Source: Aureibacillus halotolerans (GTDB taxonomy: Bacteria > Bacillota > Bacilli > Bacillales > DSM-28697). From it: DNA of 64,000 nucleotides. Shown here in pieces: positions 19,353 through 28,797 of this stretch (the stretch's first letter is position 1; each line of letters begins with the position of its first letter). The stretch lies in NCBI RefSeq assembly GCF_004363045.1, contig NZ_SNYJ01000005.1, positions 186,001 to 250,000 of the forward strand, in the 5' to 3' direction. Made by a program: the position numbers and the translations under genes. The notes beneath the pieces are model-generated. The model had not been told where the DNA came from and ran no database searches. It saw only the letters and a program-made list of their open reading frames with translations.

Positions 19353-19476
19353 GATGTTGATACCCATCCTTTTAAACAAGTTATTTATGTTTTAGTATAA
19401 TAGAAGGAGGTGCCATTGACTACGACAGAAATGAAACTAACGTTAAAAGAATCAAGGAAGAAAGGGATGATGATCA

Positions 19477-20301
19477 ATGACAGCAACTGAGGTTTCATTT
19501 GATTTACACACGCATCATGAACGATGCGGTCATGCGTCTGGTTGTATTGAGGAATACGTCACATCTGCCATCTCAAAAGGACTTGATTACATCGGGATTT
19601 CTGATCATTCGCCTTATTTTTACAGTGAAAACGATCACCTGTATCCAGGCATTGCAATGCCGATTAGTCAGTTTGATCACTACATTAAAGAAGTTCTTGG
19701 CTTAAAAGAAAAGTATGCGTCCGATATTCATGTGCTTCTCGGAATGGAAAGTGATTTTTTTGAATTGCATCAACCTCCGTATCAAAACATCATTGATCGC
19801 TATCCGTTTGATTATGTGATTGGCTCTGTCCATTATGTCAATGACGTCAACATCTTCACTCGCGGTCGTTGGGATCAATTTTCTGAAGAGGAAGCCATTC
19901 TGGAGAAAAAGGAATATTATCGTTTGATTCAACAATCTGCTAAAAGCGGTATGTTTCAAATCCTTGGTCATATTGATGCTATGAAGGGGTTTTATCCAGC
20001 GTTTTCAGATATCCCAGCGCAGAAAGAGATTGATGATACATTACGTATTATTGGTGAAGAAGAAGTTGCGATTGAAGTGAATACCTCTGGGAAGATGAAG
20101 GATGTTGGTGGCTGGTATCCATCTCACGAGATTTTAGAGCGAGCCCTATTCCATGGTGTAGATATTACCTTTGGTTCCGATGCACACGTTCCTGAACGTG
20201 TTGGTGATGACTTTGAAAATGTGAAAAAAGTGTTAAAGGACATTGGCTTCACGCGTATGGTGTATTTTGTTGAAAGGGAAAAAAGGGAAGTTCGACTTTG
20301 A
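19477..20301 (+). CDS. hisJ: Histidinol phosphatase, PHP family (HisJ/HisK type)
   Basis: A 274-residue PHP-domain phosphoesterase predicted to hydrolyse L-histidinol phosphate in histidine synthesis. Metal-binding motifs: FDLHTHHERCGHA near residues 9-21, GISDHSPY near 40, MESDFFE, and the C-terminal FGSDAHVPERVG. The length matches Bacillus HisJ (about 270). No other his genes are nearby, which is usual for this form in Bacillus. Start ATG has AAGGGATG upstream; a strong terminator follows. Confidence 0.9.
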   Translation: MTATEVSFDLHTHHERCGHASGCIEEYVTSAISKGLDYIGISDHSPYFYSENDHLYPGIAMPISQFDHYIKEVLGLKEKYASDIHVLLGMESDFFELHQPPYQNIIDRYPFDYVIGSVHYVNDVNIFTRGRWDQFSEEEAILEKKEYYRLIQQSAKSGMFQILGHIDAMKGFYPAFSDIPAQKEIDDTLRIIGEEEVAIEVNTSGKMKDVGGWYPSHEILERALFHGVDITFGSDAHVPERVGDDFENVKKVLKDIGFTRMVYFVEREKREVRL

Positions 20302-20329
20302 ATAGTGAATTATCTTATATATTGTCAAT

Positions 20330-20362
20330 AACCCCTTGTGCCTTGAGCCGTGGGGGTTTTTA
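20330..20362 (+). terminator. Terminator of hisJ
   Basis: AACCCC...GGGGTT stem with an inner paired segment and TTTTTATT tail. Confidence 0.8.
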
Positions 20363-20380
20363 TTTCTTTTTTATTTTAAC

Positions 20381-20399
20381 TTGTCAAACTAATTGACAA
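20381..20399. promoter_or_regulatory. Inverted repeat upstream of the gln operon
   Basis: Perfect TTGTCAA-ACTAA-TTGACAA. The first arm can also serve as a -35 box (TTGTCA) with TAGAAT as -10 16 nt later, so it could be an operator over the promoter of the amino-acid transporter. The regulator is not evident in the window. Confidence 0.45.
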
Positions 20400-20497
20400 A
20401 TATAGAATATCTAAACTTGCAATAGTTTATAATTTAAGATATCTTGGACTTCAGATTCATAAGATAATAGCGAGAAGACGTTGAGGGGGGTGGCATC

Positions 20498-21223
20498 ATG
20501 ATTAAATTCACAGAGCTTAATAAGTGGTTCGGGGACCTTCATGTTCTTAAAGAGATTGATTTGGAGATCAACGATGGTGAAGTCGTTGTTATTGTTGGAC
20601 CGAGTGGTTCTGGAAAAAGCACGTTAATTCGTTGTATCAACGGTCTTGAGGATTTTCAAAAGGGCGAATTAGTCGTTAACGGACAATCGTTATCTGACCA
20701 AAAGAAAATGAACATGAATGAGTTTCGGAAAGACATCACCATGGTGTTTCAACACTTTAATCTCTACCCACATTTGAATGTAATCGGAAATGTAACGTTT
20801 GCACCGAGAAAAGTTTCAAAGATTCCAAAAGCGCAAGCGGAAACAGAAGCTAGGGAATATCTCGACAAAGTAGGAATCTTGGAAAAAGCAGAGCAAAAGC
20901 CACATCAGCTATCAGGTGGTCAGCAACAACGTGTTGCGATTGCACGTGGGCTCGCCATGAAGCCGAAAATCCTGTTATTTGATGAGCCAACTTCAGCACT
21001 TGATCCAGAAATGGTCAAGGAGGTTCTTGAGGTCATGAAGCTCCTCGCTAAAGAAGGGTCGACAATGGTCGTTGTGACACATGAGATGGGCTTTGCAAGA
21101 GAGGTTGCCGATCGTCTAATTTTCATGGACGAAGGGATGATTGTCGAAGAAAGCAATCCTGTCGAGTTTTTTGAAAACCCGAAGGAAGAACGAGCGAAGG
21201 AATTCTTAAGTAAAATCTTATAA
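20498..21223 (+). CDS. glnQ: Glutamine-type amino acid ABC transporter ATPase
   Basis: A 241-residue polar-amino-acid ABC ATPase. Walker A GPSGSGKS (35-42), Q-loop, signature [16 protein letters not shown], Walker [15 protein letters not shown] and the switch His (VVTHEMGF) are all present. It starts an operon in the exact gene order of Bacillus glnQHMP: ATPase, binding lipoprotein, two permeases. Strong RBS GAGGGGGG. Substrate (Gln/Glu) is inferred from family and order, not shown. Confidence 0.93.
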   Translation: MIKFTELNKWFGDLHVLKEIDLEINDGEVVVIVGPSGSGKSTLIRCINGLEDFQKGELVVNGQSLSDQKKMNMNEFRKDITMVFQHFNLYPHLNVIGNVTFAPRKVSKIPKAQAETEAREYLDKVGILEKAEQKPHQLSGGQQQRVAIARGLAMKPKILLFDEPTSALDPEMVKEVLEVMKLLAKEGSTMVVVTHEMGFAREVADRLIFMDEGMIVEESNPVEFFENPKEERAKEFLSKIL

Positions 21224-21240
21224 AAAGAGGGGGCATTCAA

Positions 21241-22185
21241 ATGAATATGAATAAAAAAATGCTATTCTTTGCATTGTTTGCATTGATGCTACTTTTGGCA
21301 GCTTGCGGAGGCTCAGGAGGAAATGAAACCGGTTCCACTCCAGCAGATGAGGAAACGTCAGACAGTGGTGCTGATGGTGGAGAAGCTACTGGGGATGCTG
21401 AGGGAGACGATAGCGAAGCAGCAGCTGAAGGTTCAACGCTTCAGGCGATTAAAGATCGGGGTAAGCTTGTCGCTGGTGTGAAATTCGACACACGTTTGTT
21501 CGGGCTGAAAAACCCACAATCCGGTGACGTTGAAGGATATGATGTGGATATTATGAAATTACTCGCCCAACATATTTTTGAGACGGACAGCGCGGATGAT
21601 GTACTTGAACTTGTTCAAGTAAACTCAAAAACACGCTTTGAACTCGTCGATAACGGTGAAATTGATCTCGGCGCGGCAACAGCGACGATTAATGCTGAGC
21701 GCGAGGAAATCGTTGATTTCACAAATGTATATTTCATTGCAGGGCAATCCTTGCTCGTACCTGAAGACAGCAGCATCACAGGAATTGAGGATCTAACCGC
21801 AGATACAACTGTTATTGCTGTAAAAGGATCAACGAGTGAGAAGAACATTAAAGAAAAGGCTCCGGACGCAAAAGTAGACCTTTATGACGATTATGCTGCG
21901 GCCTTTACTGCGCTGCGTGCTGGCAAAGGGGATACACTAACTACGGATAACGCCATTTTGCTTGGTATGCGTGAAACGGATCCTTCCTTCAAATTGGTTG
22001 GCGGTCTGTTTACTGAAGAACCATATGGTATTTTCCTGAAAGATGGCGATGATGAGTTCCGCGAGTATGTGAATGAATTTTTAAATGGACTCAAGGAATC
22101 AGGGGAGCTTGATGAATTGTATCAAAAATGGTTCGGTGAGCCTGCTCCTGAAAACATCTTATACGAAAACGAATTTCTTAAATAA
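21241..22185 (+). CDS. glnH: Amino acid ABC transporter substrate-binding lipoprotein
   Basis: A 314-residue lipoprotein: hydrophobic leader with lipobox LLAAC (Cys22), an unusually long acidic linker (residues 25-65, rich in Gly, Glu, Asp and Ala), then a family-3 periplasmic-binding domain (LVAGVKFDTRLFGLKNPQSGDVEGYDVDIM; IDLGAATATINAERE; GMRETDPSFKLVG). The acidic linker and overall acidic composition would suit an alkaliphile or halotolerant host. A stem-loop follows before the permease genes, so this subunit may be made in excess. Confidence 0.93.
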   Translation: MNMNKKMLFFALFALMLLLAACGGSGGNETGSTPADEETSDSGADGGEATGDAEGDDSEAAAEGSTLQAIKDRGKLVAGVKFDTRLFGLKNPQSGDVEGYDVDIMKLLAQHIFETDSADDVLELVQVNSKTRFELVDNGEIDLGAATATINAEREEIVDFTNVYFIAGQSLLVPEDSSITGIEDLTADTTVIAVKGSTSEKNIKEKAPDAKVDLYDDYAAAFTALRAGKGDTLTTDNAILLGMRETDPSFKLVGGLFTEEPYGIFLKDGDDEFREYVNEFLNGLKESGELDELYQKWFGEPAPENILYENEFLK

Positions 22186-22254
22186 AGAAAAGACGTAAGA
22201 GAACGCCGGATATACAGGCATTGAATGCGAAATAAGATCGGCCACATTTTGTCA

Positions 22255-22291
22255 TGCCTTGTTCATTGTGTTCAATTCAGTGAACAAGGCA
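22255..22291 (+). promoter_or_regulatory. Intercistronic stem-loop between glnH and glnM
   Basis: Perfect 11-bp stem TGCCTTGTTCA / TGAACAAGGCA with a 15-nt loop, followed by TTCTTTA. Placed between binding-protein and permease genes it may act as a partial terminator or as an mRNA 3'-end stabiliser. Confidence 0.65.
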
Positions 22292-22332
22292 TTCTTTATG
22301 TGCATCCTTTGAAAGAAAAAGAGGTGAGCGTC

Positions 22333-22977
22333 GTGGAAACGGTTATGAATAACCTTGATTTGTACTGGGGGGGCTTTGTCACTACATTAACAACCTGTGT
22401 CATCGCCTTATTGCTAAGCTTTGTGTTAGGATTTTTAATTGCGATTATGCGTGTGTCCACCGTTGGATGGATGCGTTTTATCTCACGATGGTATGTGGAA
22501 TTTCTTCGGAACACGCCTCTTCTTGTCCAAGTCTTTATTTTTTATTATGCGCTTCCCACCCTTGAGATTGACTGGCTGAATTTCGATGGTTTTCAAGCTG
22601 GGATGCTCGGTCTAACCTTCTATACAGCAGCGTATATCGCAGAAAATATTCGCTCAGGCATTCAATCTGTGCCTAGTGGGCAGTTGGAGGCATCAAGATC
22701 CTCGGGGCTGAGCTATTTGCAATCGATGATTTTTATTATTTTGCCCCAGGCATTTCGTATCGCCACACCACCATTAGGAAATCAATTTATCAATTTAATT
22801 AAGAATTCCGCCGTCCTTGCCTTCTTCGCTGGCGGTGACATTATGTACGTAGCTGATTCATTGCAAAGCTCAGGGGCCGTATTTCCTGTCTATATAACTG
22901 CTGGGATTTTCTACTTAATACTTACAATACCAATGAGTGTCTTTGTCAATTTTCTAGAACGAAAATTAGCCGTGTAA
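22333..22977 (+). CDS. glnM: Amino acid ABC transporter permease 1
   Basis: A 214-residue HisM/GlnP-type permease: FVEFLRNTPLLVQVFIFYYALP near residue 55, and EAA loop LEASRSSGLSYLQSMIFIILPQAFR. The frame is open 36 codons upstream but through the hairpin; GTG at 22333 with AGAGGTGA is the likely start and gives the standard length. Second-to-last gene of the gln operon. Confidence 0.9.
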   Translation: METVMNNLDLYWGGFVTTLTTCVIALLLSFVLGFLIAIMRVSTVGWMRFISRWYVEFLRNTPLLVQVFIFYYALPTLEIDWLNFDGFQAGMLGLTFYTAAYIAENIRSGIQSVPSGQLEASRSSGLSYLQSMIFIILPQAFRIATPPLGNQFINLIKNSAVLAFFAGGDIMYVADSLQSSGAVFPVYITAGIFYLILTIPMSVFVNFLERKLAV

Positions 22978-22990
22978 GGAGGGAGACCGA

Positions 22991-23644
22991 ATGGAGCATT
23001 TCGTTGAAGCGTATCAATGGAGCAATCTGCAATTTTTAGGAAAAGGGTTGTTAATGACGATTGTATTAGCGTTAACAGCTATCGTTGTGAGTTTTATCAT
23101 TGGTGGATTGCTTGCTATATTCCGTTACAGTAAAATTCCTGTATTGCGGCAGCTGGCTTTTCTTTATACTGAAATTGTTCGGAACACACCACTCATTTTA
23201 ATTTTGTTTTTCACCTTTTTTGGATTGCCAGAGTTAGGCTTTGACTTGTCCCTCTTTTGGAAGCTTGCATTAGGGTTAATTATCTTTGAAATTTCACAGC
23301 TCGCAGAAATTGTTCGTGGCGGATTAAACTCTATTGAAAAAGGGCAAATTGAGGCAGCGCGTTCCCAAGGGGTCAGCTATGTGCAGACATTGCAGCACAT
23401 TATCCTTCCTCAAGCGCTAAAGCGAATGACACCATCCATTGTCAGCCAGTTCATCACCATCGTGAAGGATACGTCGTACACCTCCATGTTTGGCTTGCTT
23501 GAAGTGCTGAATTCTGCAAAAATTATTTGGAACCAAGATTTTGACTTTATCTTCCCGATTATCATTCTTGTTGCCATTTTATATTTTGTTGTAAACTTTG
23601 CACTGTCGGCATTAAGTGTTCGCTTGGAAAAGAAGTGGTCGTAA
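22991..23644 (+). CDS. glnP: Amino acid ABC transporter permease 2
   Basis: A 217-residue permease paralogous to the preceding one: YTEIVRNTPLILILFFTFFGLPELG and EAA loop EAARSQGVSYVQTLQHIILPQALKR. AAGGAGGG ribosome site just before ATG, 13 nt after glnM. The two permeases would form the heterodimeric channel with GlnQ. Last gene of the operon. Confidence 0.92.
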   Translation: MEHFVEAYQWSNLQFLGKGLLMTIVLALTAIVVSFIIGGLLAIFRYSKIPVLRQLAFLYTEIVRNTPLILILFFTFFGLPELGFDLSLFWKLALGLIIFEISQLAEIVRGGLNSIEKGQIEAARSQGVSYVQTLQHIILPQALKRMTPSIVSQFITIVKDTSYTSMFGLLEVLNSAKIIWNQDFDFIFPIIILVAILYFVVNFALSALSVRLEKKWS

Positions 23645-23960
23645 ACTTTTTGCACCAGCCGCTAGGCAAACAACATGCCCTCGAACCCATGTTGTGAAAG
23701 GGTTCGAGAGCATGATAAAACAGCATGTGTATCTATTATTCTGTACTGAAGATGAAAGCACAAAAAAATCACGAGTGCGGCAACACTCGTGATTTGAAAA
23801 ACCGATTCTGAACAGAATTGGCTTAACCTGAAAGGTACTACGTGAAATGCAATTCAAGAGCTGATCCTTTCTCCCAATCGTCCAGAGAAATTCAGGACTG
23901 TAGTGGCCGGCTACCGATCGCCGAACAACATCGCAACACAAACCCCGTCGCGGCAAAAGC
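23645..23960. other. Intergenic region with two hairpins
   Basis: 316 bp between convergent units. It contains a 14-bp stem ATGCCCTCGAACCC / GGGTTCGAGAGCAT (23675-23713, one mismatch, no T-run), probably the gln operon 3' end, and the terminator at 23766-23795. No gene is seen. Confidence 0.6.
23766..23795 (-). terminator. Terminator of the small KOW-like gene
   Basis: Perfect 12-bp stem AAATCACGAGTG / CACTCGTGATTT, loop CGGCAA, followed on the minus strand by TTTTTTTG. Confidence 0.85.
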
Positions 23961-24146
23961 TTATTTTTTATATCTTTTTGGATCCCATAGTTCAATTTCG
24001 TCTTCTGAGAAATACAGTTGCTGTAAAGCACCAAAGCGAATTAAATATTTTTCTTGTCCTTCGTCAAAGGATACGACAATGCCAGGAACACGCTTCATGA
24101 CCGATTCTGGAACTTCTACGACTTCTCCTACTTTAAACTTATTCAT
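23961..24146 (-). CDS. Small hypothetical SH3/KOW-like protein
   Basis: A 61-residue protein, MNKFKVGEVVEVPESVMKR then GIVVSFDEGQEKYLIRFGALQQLYFSEDEIELWD. The pattern of short beta strands with GxxV...G...Y.VRF...EL resembles small SH3-like or KOW/CarD-like barrels. ATG at 24146 is preferred (AAAGAGGTG six bases upstream) over the GTG three codons earlier. A good RBS, a terminator 165 bp downstream and plausible composition support a real gene. Function unknown. Confidence 0.7.
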   Translation of the reverse strand: MNKFKVGEVVEVPESVMKRVPGIVVSFDEGQEKYLIRFGALQQLYFSEDEIELWDPKRYKK

Positions 24147-24592
24147 AAACGACACCTCTTTCGAATGATTGTGTCTCGACTACACATAGGTGCAGACAAA
24201 TGTGGCAAAACCTTTTTTCTCTTAGATCAACATCTGCCTGAAATAAAACAACTCTTCAAACCTCTTATCCACACGATGCATAGAATCAAGACGAGTTTGG
24301 GATTTGTAAAACTGGCTTGCTAATGGTTCTATCGTATTTCACTGCTCACAGAAACAGAAAATAGGATGCCAATGAAGCCTGTCATCACTTTTTTATGACA
24401 AGTTTTCTTGGCGTAATTTCATTATATACTTGCAAAGTTTACTTGTCAAACGATAATGAAGAAAAATTGAGAAACGTCTTTGGAACTGACCAGTGCGGGA
24501 CCTCATCTTGATTCGTATTATTGACCGCTATCGTAGTTGTTTTTAACGGGTTTGAATTGCAACCCAATTAAAGAGAAAATGGTGGGAGAGGT
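24147..24592. other. Intergenic region, no gene seen
   Basis: 446 bp between the divergent small gene and the acetyltransferase gene. Only a short inverted repeat TGTCAT/ATGACA around a T-run (24380-24400) stands out. Confidence 0.5.
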
Positions 24593-25453
24593 GTGGAACA
24601 GGTGAACGTCATTTCTTATAAATCTTCAGCAGTGTTTCTAACAGAAAATCGAGAGGTGTTAGAGAACAGAGAAGCAGAAAATAGCCTCCTGCTTGGGCTT
24701 GCTCAGCTTGCTGTTGACCAGGAAAAAACTGGACAAGAACCCCTTGCACTAGGGAGCTGGCGTGTCGAAAATGAAGCTGGCGAATCCGTACTGCTCCTTT
24801 TTCTGAGTACAAAAAACCTCATTATTGCCTGTGGAACGAGCACACCGTCTAAAGGCGCTTTAGAATCCGCGGTGGCACAGCTGTTAAATAGCGACCTTCC
24901 AGTCTCTGGGATGGTTGGTCCGAGGCCGTTGACAGACGAGTTGGCGGCGCTTTGGGAGACACGCACATCTCATCAAAAAACGATCGCAATGAATCAACGT
25001 ATTTATGAATTGAGAAAGGTGAAACGCTTGCCAGGAATGGGCCGCCTAATACAAGCGGAGCCATCAATGCTCCCGATGGCTGCAGACTGGACGTTTGCGT
25101 TTGGCAGTGTCACAGAAGGCATAACACGGGACGAGGCTGAAAAGCTTGTGCAACAAGGCTATGATCGAAAGCAGCTGTATTTTTGGGAACTGGAGGGACG
25201 GATTGTCTCGATGGCAAAGGCGGCTCGCCCTACGACCCATAGCATGACGATAGGGCTTGTGTACACACCGCCAGAGCACCGCAACAACGGCTATGCGTCC
25301 TCATGCGTGGCTGCGTTGAGTCAGCAGGTACTGAATCAAGGTTTTCACTATTGTGTACTGTATACCGATCTTTCCAATCCGACCAGTAACCATATCTATC
25401 AAGATATGGGCTATGTGCCTGTCTGCGATTCTGTGCACTATCGCTTTTCCTAA
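24593..25453 (+). CDS. GNAT-family N-acetyltransferase
   Basis: A 286-residue protein with a poorly conserved N-terminal domain and a C-terminal GNAT fold: MTIGLVYTPPEHRNNGYASSCVAALSQQVL holds the acetyl-CoA pyrophosphate loop (H-RNNGYAS), followed by LYTDLSNPTSNHIYQDMGYVPVCDS. This two-part layout is common in Bacillus acetyltransferases of unknown substrate. GTG start with GGGAGAGG close by. Followed by an amidase gene after 15 nt, so the two may be co-transcribed. Confidence 0.88.
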   Translation: MEQVNVISYKSSAVFLTENREVLENREAENSLLLGLAQLAVDQEKTGQEPLALGSWRVENEAGESVLLLFLSTKNLIIACGTSTPSKGALESAVAQLLNSDLPVSGMVGPRPLTDELAALWETRTSHQKTIAMNQRIYELRKVKRLPGMGRLIQAEPSMLPMAADWTFAFGSVTEGITRDEAEKLVQQGYDRKQLYFWELEGRIVSMAKAARPTTHSMTIGLVYTPPEHRNNGYASSCVAALSQQVLNQGFHYCVLYTDLSNPTSNHIYQDMGYVPVCDSVHYRFS

Positions 25454-25468
25454 GCATTACAAACTCCA

Positions 25469-26986
25469 ATGATTGTGGTGATTGAATTGAATGAACGGGA
25501 CTATGTACAAGCAGATGCGACACAGCTTGCTAAATGGATTCGAGACAAGGAAGTCTCTTCACTAGAGTTGCTTGAGGCTAGCATTCGACAGCTGGAAAAG
25601 GTGAACCCTGACCTGAACGCGGTCGTCCATGACCGAAGAGGACGAGCATTAGCAGAAGCCCGTTTGCACGAGGACTCTGCTGAGGGCTTGTTTGCAGGAG
25701 TTCCCATGCTTTTAAAGAATTTGTCTCATCGACTTGAAGGGGAAAAGATCACGTCAGGTGCTAGGCTGTTCCGGGACAATGTCGCCTCGAAGCACTCTTA
25801 TTTTGTGAAGGAATGTCAACAGGCGGGGTTTCAGATGCTTGGCCACACGAATACACCAGAGTTCGGTCTGAAAAATATAACAGAGCCTGAGCTTTATGGA
25901 CCGTCAAGAAACCCATGGAACCACGCCTATTCTCCCGGAGGTTCTAGTGGAGGAGCTGCTGCCGCAGTGGCTGGAGGCATTGTGCCGCTTGCTGGAGCGA
26001 GTGATGGGGGAGGGTCCATTCGCATACCTGCATCGTTCACTGGACTTTTTGGTTTGAAGCCGACAAGGGGACGTACTCCAGTCGGCCCAGGAATTGGACG
26101 ACAGTGGCAGGGGGCAGCAGTTGATTTTGTGCTCACCAAAAGTGTTCGAGACAGTGCCGCGATGCTGGACGTGTTGCAAACGGAGCAGTTGTCTGCAGCT
26201 TTTCTTACTCCACGTTTTCCTGATAAGTATCGTGAGGTCATTGAAAAACCACTCCAAGCGAAATGGAACATAGCCTTCTGTCTGGAATCCCCTGTAGGGA
26301 CGCCTGTGTCGGATGAGGCACAAGCGGCTGTAAAGAAAATGGTGCGTTGGATGGAAGAAGAGGGTCATGCTGTCGAAGAGGTGGCGCCACCGATTGATGG
26401 AGTGGATTTGATGAGGCAGTATTACATTATGAATTGCGGAGAAATGGATGCCTTGCTTACAGGCATTGAACATCGTCTTGGTCGTGCATTGACGGAGGAT
26501 GATACGGAGTTTGAAGCGTGGATGCTGCGAGCCGCCGGGAAGCACGTTCTCGCCGCCGATTATGCAATGAGCTTAGCCTCGTGGGACAACGCAGCAGAAA
26601 AGATGGACATGTTTCATGAACGATATGATTTCTACATCACGCCCGCCACCGCATCGGCCGCACCGCTCGTCGGTGAGTTGTCTTGGAATGTCGAGGATCA
26701 GGAGCGCTATAGAGATCGGATGCGTCAAGGGGCAAGAATAGATAAGCTAGAGCTCGTCTACGACATGTTTTTGCCGAGTCTGACGTATACGCCCTTTACG
26801 CAGCTAGCGAACTTAACTGGACAGCCTGCCGTGTCACTGCCGCTGCATCAGACTGTCGAAGGGCTGCCCATTGGTGTTCAAGTGATGAGCAGAAAAGGAC
26901 AGGAGCACCTCCTTTTGCAGCTTGCTTATCAGCTGGAACAGACGACACTGTGGCAAGGCATGAAGGGAAACCCACATATGAATTGA
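25469..26986 (+). CDS. Amidase (amidase-signature family)
   Basis: A 505-residue serine amidase. The Ser-Ser-Lys triad is visible: Lys83 (MLLKN), Ser159 within GGSSGG and Ser183 in GASDGGGSIRIP; the conserved GLFGLKPTRGR follows. The C-terminal PAVSLPLHQTVEGLPIGVQVM is standard. Related proteins hydrolyse aryl or fatty amides; GatA is unlikely because no gatB/gatC is near and the sequence looks like the AmdA/6-aminohexanoate-amidase group. The start is uncertain: no clear RBS precedes ATG 25469, and GTG or TTG codons within the next 18 bases are alternatives. Confidence 0.92.
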   Translation: MIVVIELNERDYVQADATQLAKWIRDKEVSSLELLEASIRQLEKVNPDLNAVVHDRRGRALAEARLHEDSAEGLFAGVPMLLKNLSHRLEGEKITSGARLFRDNVASKHSYFVKECQQAGFQMLGHTNTPEFGLKNITEPELYGPSRNPWNHAYSPGGSSGGAAAAVAGGIVPLAGASDGGGSIRIPASFTGLFGLKPTRGRTPVGPGIGRQWQGAAVDFVLTKSVRDSAAMLDVLQTEQLSAAFLTPRFPDKYREVIEKPLQAKWNIAFCLESPVGTPVSDEAQAAVKKMVRWMEEEGHAVEEVAPPIDGVDLMRQYYIMNCGEMDALLTGIEHRLGRALTEDDTEFEAWMLRAAGKHVLAADYAMSLASWDNAAEKMDMFHERYDFYITPATASAAPLVGELSWNVEDQERYRDRMRQGARIDKLELVYDMFLPSLTYTPFTQLANLTGQPAVSLPLHQTVEGLPIGVQVMSRKGQEHLLLQLAYQLEQTTLWQGMKGNPHMN

Positions 26987-26997
26987 AGGACGACAAA

Positions 26998-27025
26998 AAC
27001 CCCCCACGTTGGTTACGTGGGGGTT
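26998..27025. terminator. Bidirectional terminator between amidase and pepF
   Basis: AACCCCCCACG / CGTGGGGGTT hairpin, loop TTGGTTA, between convergent genes. Confidence 0.8.
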
Positions 27026-27032
27026 GCTGTGC

Positions 27033-28730
27033 TTATAAAGCTTGATCGTCAACACGATCAAGCCAGGTTTGAATGTCTTGAATCACGGATGACACACAGC
27101 CGTCCTCGAAAGGTGATGCGAGGTTCGCCGACGAAACGAGCTCTAGGAAGGAGCGACTGCCCCCAAGCTTGCACAATGCGAGGTAGTCTGCCCATGCCTG
27201 CTCACGGTTGTCGTTCATGCGCTTCCAGAACTGCAACGCACAAATTTGGGCGAGCGTATAATCAATGTAATAAAACGGCACTTCATAAATATGAAGCTGT
27301 CGCTGCCATAAAGCGCCATTCTCTAAATAATCATTGCCTTCATAGTTCACATGCGGTAAATACGTCGATTCGAGCTTTCGCCAGGCATCTTTTCGCTGCT
27401 GAGGAGTCAGCTCAGGCTGGCTGTAAATGATATGCTGAAATTCATCGACGGCTACGCCATAAGGAATAAACGTCAAGGCAGAAGCCAGATGATCAAATTT
27501 GTACTTCTCTGTGTCCTCTTTGAAGAAATCCTCCATCCACGGCCAGGCGAAAAACTCCATGCTCATTGAGTGAATTTCGGCAGACTCAGAGGTTGGAAAG
27601 TTATATTGAGGCACGTTTAAGGCACGGCTCTCGTACACTTGAAAAGCATGGCCAACCTCGTGGGTTAACACATCCACATCGCCTGACGTCCCATTGAAAT
27701 TAGCGAAAATAAACGGCGATTGATAATCGTTAATATAGGTGCAGTAGCCCCCACCTTCTTTTCCTTTCCGGCTCAATACGTCAAGGAGTTCATTTGATCG
27801 CATGAACTGAAAGAATTCAGTGGTTTCAGGAGATAGTTCATTGTACATCTTTTCACCTGTTTGCAGAATCCATTCCGGGTCACCCTTTGGTGTTGGGTTT
27901 CCTGAAGTGAATTGAAAAGACGTATCGTAATAGCGAAGCGTGTCTACACCAATGCGTTTTTCCTGTCGTTGTTTTAACGCAGTGACGAGCGGAACAATAT
28001 GCTCTCGCACCTGTTTGCGGAAGGCGTCAACCATTGAGGCGTCATAGTCTGTCCGGCTCATACGCGCATAGCCAAGCTCGACGAAATTTTCAAAGCCAAG
28101 TTTTTGAGCTATGCTAGTTCGTACTTTTACAAGGTCATCATAAATGCGATCGAGCTGTTCCTCATGAGCGGACATAAAATCCGTTTTTGCTCTCGCCGCT
28201 TCCTTGCGTACCGTTCGATCTTTATCTTGCTCAAAAGGGGTGAGCTGAGACAGTGTACGCTCCTCCCCCTTGAACTGAATTTTGGCCGAAGCAATGAGCT
28301 GGGCATATTCGGTAGTGAGCTTGTTTTCTTTTTGCAGGTCAGGAATAACGTCAGGGTGAAAGGTTTTTAGTTTAAGCTCAGTGAGTCTGAATAGCTGCTT
28401 CCCCCATTTCTCTTCAAGCTCGGCACGGAAAGGCGATGCCATAACGGTGTTGTCAAAGGCATTGAGGTGCTCCTCCATTTGCGGAGAGGCATCATCAAAG
28501 TAATCCTTCTCCTGCTTGTAAAAGGCATCATTTGTATCGATCGAATGCCGGATGTACACTAGCTGCTGCTGCGTTTCTATTTTGTTCATCAGATCGTTCA
28601 TTTCTTCCATGAGTGCATCCTGCTCAGTAAAGCTTTGCGCCTGCTTAAACCGTGAAATCAACGTTTTACAAGCCGCTTCAATGTCAGCAAGCTGTGGTCG
28701 TACATAGGTCATGTCTTGAAATTTAGTCAA
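27033..28730 (-). CDS. pepF: Oligoendopeptidase F, M3 metallopeptidase
   Basis: A 565-residue cytoplasmic zinc peptidase that trims short peptides. The zinc motif HEVGH is in DVDVLTHEVGHAFQVYESRA, with the downstream Glu in SAEIHSMSMEFFAWP; length fits the M3B group. TTG at 28730 is chosen because AGGAAGG sits 8 bases upstream; ATG at 28712 is a second choice. Single gene. Confidence 0.92.
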   Translation of the reverse strand: MTKFQDMTYVRPQLADIEAACKTLISRFKQAQSFTEQDALMEEMNDLMNKIETQQQLVYIRHSIDTNDAFYKQEKDYFDDASPQMEEHLNAFDNTVMASPFRAELEEKWGKQLFRLTELKLKTFHPDVIPDLQKENKLTTEYAQLIASAKIQFKGEERTLSQLTPFEQDKDRTVRKEAARAKTDFMSAHEEQLDRIYDDLVKVRTSIAQKLGFENFVELGYARMSRTDYDASMVDAFRKQVREHIVPLVTALKQRQEKRIGVDTLRYYDTSFQFTSGNPTPKGDPEWILQTGEKMYNELSPETTEFFQFMRSNELLDVLSRKGKEGGGYCTYINDYQSPFIFANFNGTSGDVDVLTHEVGHAFQVYESRALNVPQYNFPTSESAEIHSMSMEFFAWPWMEDFFKEDTEKYKFDHLASALTFIPYGVAVDEFQHIIYSQPELTPQQRKDAWRKLESTYLPHVNYEGNDYLENGALWQRQLHIYEVPFYYIDYTLAQICALQFWKRMNDNREQAWADYLALCKLGGSRSFLELVSSANLASPFEDGCVSSVIQDIQTWLDRVDDQAL

Positions 28731-28797
28731 TGTGTTCACCTTCCTGAAATAGACGTCATTAGACCTTTTTCGCACGTATCCCTGCTTTTCCTGCTTT

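Noticed and set aside
25469-26986. GatA subunit of the tRNA amidotransferase
   Set aside because: No gatB or gatC alongside and the sequence context (paired with an acetyltransferase) suggests a general amidase.
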